Positions 38,748 through 42,771 of a stretch of DNA of 42,771 bases are shown piece after piece. Numbering within the stretch: position 1 is the first letter of the stretch; each line of letters starts with the position of its first letter. This DNA comes from Lawsonibacter sp. (GTDB lineage Bacteria > Bacillota > Clostridia > Oscillospirales > Oscillospiraceae). The stretch covers positions 1-42,771 of the forward strand of contig JAAWHL010000014.1 in assembly GCA_022795855.1 (NCBI GenBank). The letters run 5' to 3'. The notes under the pieces are model-generated. The model ran no database searches. It saw nothing but the letters and a program-made list of their open reading frames with translations, and was not told where the DNA came from. Made by a program: the position numbers and the translations under genes.

Positions 38748-39461
38748 ATGAGCTTTTTTTCCTCCCTGTTTTCAGGGCGTTCGGATGATTCGGAGGACGA
38801 ATTCGATCTGGCGGAGGAGTTTCCCGAGCTGTATAACGGCATGACACTGGACCTGATCACCAAGGAGGGGGCCCATCTGCTCTCCGGCAGAATCACCTCC
38901 TTCACCGAGACGGCGATGACCCTGGAGCGTCTGCCCGGCTGCCTGTCCTTTCCCGTGTTCAGCATCGGAACACGGGTCTGGATCCGCGGCTATAACCAGG
39001 GGATGGTCCCCTTCAGCATGACGGCCATGGTACAGGAGTCCTCCCGCATTGTGTGCAAGCTGCGGGATCTGAAGGCGATCCCCTTCTCGGAGCAGCGGCT
39101 GAATTTCCGTCTGCCCACCCAGCTCCCGGTCTCCCTGTACTACCAGCACGACGAGCACCTGGAAAACCCGGAGGCCTGTATGCTGGTGGACATCAGCACC
39201 GGCGGCGCCTGCATTGAGTCGGAGTACCTCCACGCCGAGGACGAGGTCCTGCGCCTGAAGGTGAAGCTGGAGGACTACAAGCCCATGGAGTTTTTGGGGC
39301 AGATTATCCGGGTAACAGAACCCAGCCCCGGGCATTTCCGCTACGGCTTCCTCTTTGCCCAGCTGCGGGAGGATGAGCTGACCGAGCTGACCAAAACCCT
39401 GTACAACCTCCAGGTGGGCAACCGCCGGGAGTGGCGGCGGAGCGACGTAGGCCACTGGTGA
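38748..39461 (+). CDS. PilZ-domain (cyclic di-GMP binding) protein, YcgR-like
   Basis: 237 residues. The N-terminal half (about 30-105) resembles the YcgR-N/PilZN flagellar-brake type beta domain. The C-terminal half (about 114-225) is a PilZ domain with both c-di-GMP motifs, R117-L-N-F-R121 and D148-I-S-T-G-G153. Both binding motifs are intact, so the protein should sense c-di-GMP. The N-terminal 25 residues are Ser/Asp-rich and probably disordered. Single gene between its own promoter and a strong terminator; no flagellar gene is nearby to name the output. Confidence 0.9.
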   Translation: MSFFSSLFSGRSDDSEDEFDLAEEFPELYNGMTLDLITKEGAHLLSGRITSFTETAMTLERLPGCLSFPVFSIGTRVWIRGYNQGMVPFSMTAMVQESSRIVCKLRDLKAIPFSEQRLNFRLPTQLPVSLYYQHDEHLENPEACMLVDISTGGACIESEYLHAEDEVLRLKVKLEDYKPMEFLGQIIRVTEPSPGHFRYGFLFAQLREDELTELTKTLYNLQVGNRREWRRSDVGHW

Positions 39462-39505
39462 GCACTGCCGCCTCCGCTCCCGCGCCGCCTGTTTCCCGCC
39501 CCTCC

Positions 39506-39542
39506 CCGGGGGCCGAGCGTTGGCTCGGCCCCCGGTTTTTTA
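39506..39542 (+). terminator. Rho-independent terminator of the PilZ gene
   Basis: CCGGGGGCCGAGC, short loop, GCTCGGCCCCCGG, TTTTTTAT: a perfect 13-bp stem. Confidence 0.95.
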
Positions 39543-39547
39543 TGCCC

Positions 39548-39684
39548 TCAGCGCCTGCTCCAGGGCCTGCTTGAACATTGCCCGTCCGCCCAACCGGCGG
39601 GCCGGGAGGTGTTGGAACCTGTATTCACAGCCTCAAATGCGCACCTGGACGAGGGATTTTTCCGCCGGACAAGGCGCAGGCGCT
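39548..39684 (+). repeat. Diverged repeat material, copy I
   Basis: Two pieces can be read. AGCGCCTGCTCC and GGCCTGCTTGAACATTG at 39548-39581 resemble type 1 left ends. GAACCTGTATTCACAGCC at 39615-39632 (type 2 end) is followed by GAGGGATTTTTCCGCCGGAC and AAGGCG, which match the left core of copy A (AGGGAATTTTGCCGCCAGGC). Its outer right end GCGCAGGCGCT touches the TAA stop of the LysR gene. Confidence 0.55.
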
Positions 39685-40601
39685 TAAATCCTTGCAGACT
39701 TCACCATCTCAATGATTCTGTCGTGGTCTGTGTAGGACATGGCCAGCTGGATGAAGTCCTCCAGCGGCCGGGACAGGTACTTGTTTTTCCGGTAGGCCAG
39801 GACAAAGGGCCGCTGCCAGAAACAGCCCGGACAGCGCACCAGGACGAACTCTCCGGAGAGCAGCTCCTTCTCCGCGCAGCGGGCGGAAATCACGGTGATG
39901 CCCCTGCGGCGCTTTACCTGCTCCTTTACCAGCAGCGTATTGGTACACTCGCAGACGATGTTGGGCAGATATCCCTGCTCCCGCATCCAGGTCTCAAAGG
40001 CGGCCCGGGTCCAGCGGTTGCAGGTCAGCATCACCATGGGCTCCTGGCTGAGCTCCTTCAGGGAGATCCGCTCCCGGGCGGAAAAGGGGTGCTCCCGGTA
40101 GCAGATGCAGACCTGATAGTCGGAAATAATCCTACAGGCCTCAATCTGGTCGTTCTGAATTTCACCGGAAACAATGGCAAAATCCAGCTCATTGTCCTCC
40201 AGAGCCTTCTCCACCTCCGCGGTGTTGCTGATGAGAAACTGCAGCGGGATGTGGGGGTACATCTGCTGGAATTCATCAATCAGGCTGTCCAGAATGCTGG
40301 CCGCCACCGTAACCGAAACCCCGAATTTCACCGGCAGGCGGGACTCCAGCGTCTGCATGGACTCATCCAGGGAGTTCAGCGCCTGGAGTACGTTCCGCGC
40401 CTCCTTGGCCAGGATTTCTCCCGACTGGGTCAGGGTCAGCCTGTGCGGCGCTCGGTCAAACAGCTGGGTTTTGTACTCCTCCTCCAGGCAGGCGACGGCG
40501 TGGCTGACCGTCGGCTGGGTCAGATAGAGGTTCCTGGCGCTCAGACTCATGCTGCCGGAGCGGGCCACGTCAAGGAAAATCTGCAAATTCCGGATTGTCA
40601 T
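39684..40601 (-). CDS. LysR-family transcriptional regulator
   Basis: This 305-residue protein has an N-terminal winged helix-turn-helix (1-60: MTIRNLQIFLDVARSGSMSLSARNLYLTQPTVSHAVACLEEEY), a linker helix, and a periplasmic-binding-protein-like effector domain (about 90-295). The effector is unknown. It is divergent from the HD-protein/permease pair, with a LysR-type palindrome between them, the classic layout for activation of the neighbours. The start follows ACAGGAGGTTTGT. Confidence 0.94.
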   Translation of the reverse strand: MTIRNLQIFLDVARSGSMSLSARNLYLTQPTVSHAVACLEEEYKTQLFDRAPHRLTLTQSGEILAKEARNVLQALNSLDESMQTLESRLPVKFGVSVTVAASILDSLIDEFQQMYPHIPLQFLISNTAEVEKALEDNELDFAIVSGEIQNDQIEACRIISDYQVCICYREHPFSARERISLKELSQEPMVMLTCNRWTRAAFETWMREQGYLPNIVCECTNTLLVKEQVKRRRGITVISARCAEKELLSGEFVLVRCPGCFWQRPFVLAYRKNKYLSRPLEDFIQLAMSYTDHDRIIEMVKSARI

Positions 40602-40630
40602 ACAAACCTCCTGTATGTTTTATGGGGGAT

Positions 40631-40658
40631 AGTATAGCATAAAATTGGAAAAAGTCCA
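40631..40658 (-). promoter_or_regulatory. Promoter of the LysR gene
   Basis: Minus strand TGGACT (40653-40658), 16 bases, TATACT (40631-40636) with an extended TGC. Confidence 0.5.
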
Positions 40659-40686
40659 CTAAACTGGGCATTTTTTTGCACTTACT

Positions 40687-40702
40687 ATAGATTGGTATCT
40701 AT
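40687..40702. promoter_or_regulatory. Putative LysR binding site
   Basis: Palindrome ATAGAT-TGGT-ATCTAT centred between the divergent promoters. It fits the T-N11-A dyad of LysR regulators and lies 23 bases upstream of the plus-strand -35. Confidence 0.6.
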
Positions 40703-40724
40703 GGATATATTTGAAATAATTCAT

Positions 40725-40753
40725 TTTACTTTATACTTGTGCGATATTATAAT
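40725..40753 (+). promoter_or_regulatory. Promoter of the HD-protein/permease unit
   Basis: TTTACT (40725-40730), 17 bases, TATAAT (40748-40753). The weak -35 fits an activator-dependent promoter. Confidence 0.65.
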
Positions 40754-40809
40754 AAAAGCGACTAGTCAAGATGAGGATCCTATCCAATTTACACAAGGAG
40801 GAGTGCAGA

Positions 40810-41379
40810 ATGCTGAACTGCTGGGAGGATTTCATCCCGGAAATTCAATACATCAACGACGCCGGCCTGCGCGCCAAGGTGGAGGACACCTTTGAGGAGG
40901 CACGGGAAATCGCCGGCTGGACGCTGGATGAGCTGGCACAGCTCCCGTTTTCCGTAAACATTCCCGGAGTTACCATTACGCTGCGGGAGCACATGCGTGC
41001 GGTGGCCTATATGACCAGGCAGGCCTATCAGATGTTCCGGGAGCTGTACGGGGAGGCTCACCCGGAGTACCAATGGAACTACGACTTCATGATGGCCGGA
41101 GCGCTGCTCCACGACGTGGGGAAAATCATTGAGTATGGAAAAGACGAGAACGGCCGCCCCTTTATCAACCAGCGGGGAAAGCTGATGCACCACTGCATCT
41201 CAGGATCCTGCCTGGCGGCCAAACACGGCCTGCCCGACGAGGTGGTCCACATGATTGCCGTCCACGTGCAGGACGGAACCAAAAAATACCGCTCGCCCGA
41301 GGCGGCGGTCATCAATAAGATTGACCTGCTGAACTTTGATCCGTTCAAAGCCTTTGCGGGGCTGCCGCAGAATTACTGA
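40810..41379 (+). CDS. HD-domain metal-dependent phosphohydrolase
   Basis: 189 residues. The HD signature is present: H61 (REHMRAV), H101-D102 (ALLHDVGKIIEYG), a His pair at 127-128 (KLMHHCISG), H152 (AVHVQDG) and D172. The family hydrolyses phosphate esters or, in some branches, acts on other substrates; the target here is unknown. It is not of the HD-GYP type. The ATG follows AAGGAGGAGTGCAGA, and a permease gene follows 26 bases later, so the pair probably handles one imported compound. Confidence 0.88.
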   Translation: MLNCWEDFIPEIQYINDAGLRAKVEDTFEEAREIAGWTLDELAQLPFSVNIPGVTITLREHMRAVAYMTRQAYQMFRELYGEAHPEYQWNYDFMMAGALLHDVGKIIEYGKDENGRPFINQRGKLMHHCISGSCLAAKHGLPDEVVHMIAVHVQDGTKKYRSPEAAVINKIDLLNFDPFKAFAGLPQNY

Positions 41380-41405
41380 GTCCACCGTCTTTTAGGAGGG
41401 AGAAC

Positions 41406-42632
41406 ATGACAATCCAACTGCTGTCCATCTGTGCGCTCATCGCCGCAATTGCCATTGGCTTTTTCCGAAAGGTCAACACCGGCCTGATGGGGATTGCCTT
41501 TGCCTTTTTAATCGGCCACTTCCTGGCCGGCATGTCCGCCAAGGACATCATGAACGGCTTTCCCCTTCAGCTGTTCCTGCGCCTGGTGGGCGTATCCCTG
41601 ATGTTTTTTATGGCCAAGACCAACGGCACCATGGACCTGATTGCTACCCTGATTGAGCGGATCTCCCGGGGCAAAAACCGGCTGGTCCCCATCTTTTTCT
41701 TCTTTGCCAACGCGATTCTCACCGCGCTCGGCCCCGGCCCGCTGCCCGCCAACTCCATCATGATCCCCATGGCCATGGCCGTCGCCAAGCGGGAGCACAT
41801 ACCCGACCTGCTGATGGGAACCGTTACGGCCTCCGGCGCCCTGTTCGGCACCCTCTTCCCCCTCTCCTCCACCGGCATCGTGGCCAGTACGCTGGCCGCC
41901 GACGTGGGCGTAACCAACTACTGGCCCATTTTCATGGGCCTCACGCTGGCGTCTCTGCTGGAGGGTGTAATCCTCTATTTCCTGCTGGGCGGCTTCCGCC
42001 TGGAAAACCACCCCGCCGGCCAGAGGGAAAAAATCCAGATGACCCGGGAGCAGGCCATCACCATCATTGTCATTCTTCTGTTTGTCCTCTGCGTTCTGGT
42101 GCTGAAAATCGAGCTGTTCCTGGCCGCCTTCACCGCGGCCGCCCTGTTGACCGTTCTGGGGGTGGTTCAGCAGAACGAGGCCTTCCGGGCTGTCCCCTGG
42201 GGCACCTTCATCATGATCTGCGGCATCAATATGCTCATCACCGTGATCGACTTTGTCGGTGGCATTGACATGCTCTCCAACGCCCTGTCCAGTGTGATGA
42301 CCTCCCTGACCGCCGCACCTGTCATGGCGCTGATCGGCGGGCTGCTGTCCCTGATTTCCAGCGCGGTGGGCGTTGTAATGCCCACCCTGATTCCCACCAC
42401 CGCGGAAATTGCCGCGCAGGTGGGCGGCGTCAGCGTATCGGCGCTGATTTCCGCCATCATCGTCGGCTCTCACCTGTCCGCCTACTCGCCCATGTCCGGA
42501 ATGGGCGGACTGATTATGGCCAACGCCAACGAGGAGACCAACAAAAGCCAGCTCTTCACACAGCAGATTATCATCAGTGTTCTGTCCACTGTGTTCGCCG
42601 GCCTTCTGGGCTTTGTGGGGCTGTACCGCTGA
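41406..42632 (+). CDS. MatC/SLC13-like permease of the ion transporter superfamily
   Basis: This 408-residue membrane protein has about 10-12 helices. The N-terminal half (IGFFRKVNTGLMGIAFAFLIGHFLAG... GPGPLPANSIMIPMAMAVA) matches the MatC_N dicarboxylate-carrier pattern. The second half has SSAVGVVMPTLIPTTAEIA and HLSAYSPMSGMGGLIMA at the equivalent substrate-site position. MatC transports malonate or other dicarboxylates; here the substrate is unknown. The ATG follows TTAGGAGGGAGAAC. Under presumed LysR control with the HD protein. Confidence 0.85.
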   Translation: MTIQLLSICALIAAIAIGFFRKVNTGLMGIAFAFLIGHFLAGMSAKDIMNGFPLQLFLRLVGVSLMFFMAKTNGTMDLIATLIERISRGKNRLVPIFFFFANAILTALGPGPLPANSIMIPMAMAVAKREHIPDLLMGTVTASGALFGTLFPLSSTGIVASTLAADVGVTNYWPIFMGLTLASLLEGVILYFLLGGFRLENHPAGQREKIQMTREQAITIIVILLFVLCVLVLKIELFLAAFTAAALLTVLGVVQQNEAFRAVPWGTFIMICGINMLITVIDFVGGIDMLSNALSSVMTSLTAAPVMALIGGLLSLISSAVGVVMPTLIPTTAEIAAQVGGVSVSALISAIIVGSHLSAYSPMSGMGGLIMANANEETNKSQLFTQQIIISVLSTVFAGLLGFVGLYR

Positions 42633-42771
42633 CCGCCTCCCCCGGGCCTCTCCTGAAAATCCCCCCGGCGGCCGGGCCTGTTGCCTGGTTCCTGGGAAGG
42701 CAGATCAGCTCCACCTCCGGGTATCCCTCCCGGATAAGATCCACGCTCCCGTCCGCGGAGCCATTATCCAC
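42574..42771 (-). pseudogene. Truncated glycosyltransferase family 2 remnant (runs off the window)
   Basis: From 42771 down to about 42688 the minus strand encodes VDNGSADGSVDLIREGYPEV and then ELICLPRN, the typical N-terminal nucleotide-sugar loop of GT2 enzymes. After LPRN the expected continuation (TGFAxAxN...) is absent in all frames, and the open frame runs into the antisense of the permease gene to a stop at 42574. The rest of the GT2 domain, some 200 residues, is missing, so this looks like a gene cut by deletion. Its start lies outside the window. Confidence 0.5.

Noticed and set aside
1-42771. CRISPR arrays, tRNA or rRNA genes, prophage, integrase or transposase genes
   Set aside because: None seen. 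The only repeated DNA is the palindromic family, which lacks regular spacing and spacers.

Overview
The window looks like a chromosomal segment of a GC-rich, spore-forming, low-GC-phylum relative: a Firmicute of the Oscillospiraceae type (Flavonifractor / Lawsonibacter / Intestinimonas-like). This is an inference. It rests on spoVAD/spoVAE, a CotH protein, Firmicutes-type strong Shine-Dalgarno sequences (AGGAGG), a DUF1385-prmC pair, DUF177-rpmF and a type III pantothenate kinase, all in high-GC codon usage. Almost all of it is ordinary core and niche chromosome. I see no prophage, integrase, transposase, CRISPR array, rRNA or tRNA.

Layout. 1-4.7 kb: recA (5' part), prmC, DUF1385 membrane protein and an RluA-type pseudouridine synthase on the minus strand; divergently DUF177-rpmF. 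4.9-7.5 kb: an OmpR-type response regulator and a ComEA-like HhH protein (minus), divergent from a D-Ala-D-Ala carboxypeptidase. 7.7-11.4 kb: a sirtuin coupled to a WYL regulator that runs in frame into a zinc-ribbon protein, then an ECF sigma factor with a membrane-anchored probable anti-sigma partner. 11.4-14.3 kb: spoVAD, spoVAE, two tiny ORFs, and a self-regulating XRE/membrane-protein pair. 14.7-22.1 kb: a six-gene surface-polymer operon (MurJ-like flippase, O-antigen-ligase-like polymerase, glycosyltransferase, two DUF4330 proteins, and a glycosyltransferase fused to a CsaB pyruvyl transferase). 22.2-25.4 kb: a dicarboxylate/amino-acid symporter, a manganese exporter behind a Mn riboswitch, and a double DUF3870 protein. 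26-29.4 kb: an ion-transporter-superfamily permease, a cytosolic class A beta-lactamase-fold hydrolase and alanine dehydrogenase. 29.4-32.7 kb: CotH, DUF4956 and a VTC-domain protein. 32.8-35.3 kb: amidohydrolase and sodium:solute symporter. 35.6-38.6 kb: coaBC divergent from coaX-rsmI. 38.7-42.8 kb: a PilZ protein, a LysR regulator divergent from an HD-domain protein and a MatC-like permease, and a cut-off glycosyltransferase remnant.

The most unusual feature is a family of interspersed, near-palindromic repeats of about 160 bp with 19-bp terminal inverted repeats (AGAGCCTGTTTAATATCTC at one end, its complement at the other). Four young copies (403-564, 4744-4901, 14538-14694, and a deleted one at 23593-23673) and about six diverged or partial ones can be read in 42 kb. 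Several end exactly at the stop codon of a gene, and one copy splits spoVAD from spoVAE. They carry no coding capacity and resemble MITEs or REP-type elements. The second unusual theme is loss of gene boundaries: two genes (WYL/zinc ribbon, and DUF3870/DUF3870) run in frame through what was clearly an intergenic region, because the translated linkers still contain expression signals for the second cistron. These are a perfect Shine-Dalgarno plus ATG in the first case, and a consensus TTGACA-17-TATAAT promoter with a Shine-Dalgarno ahead of an ATC codon in the second.
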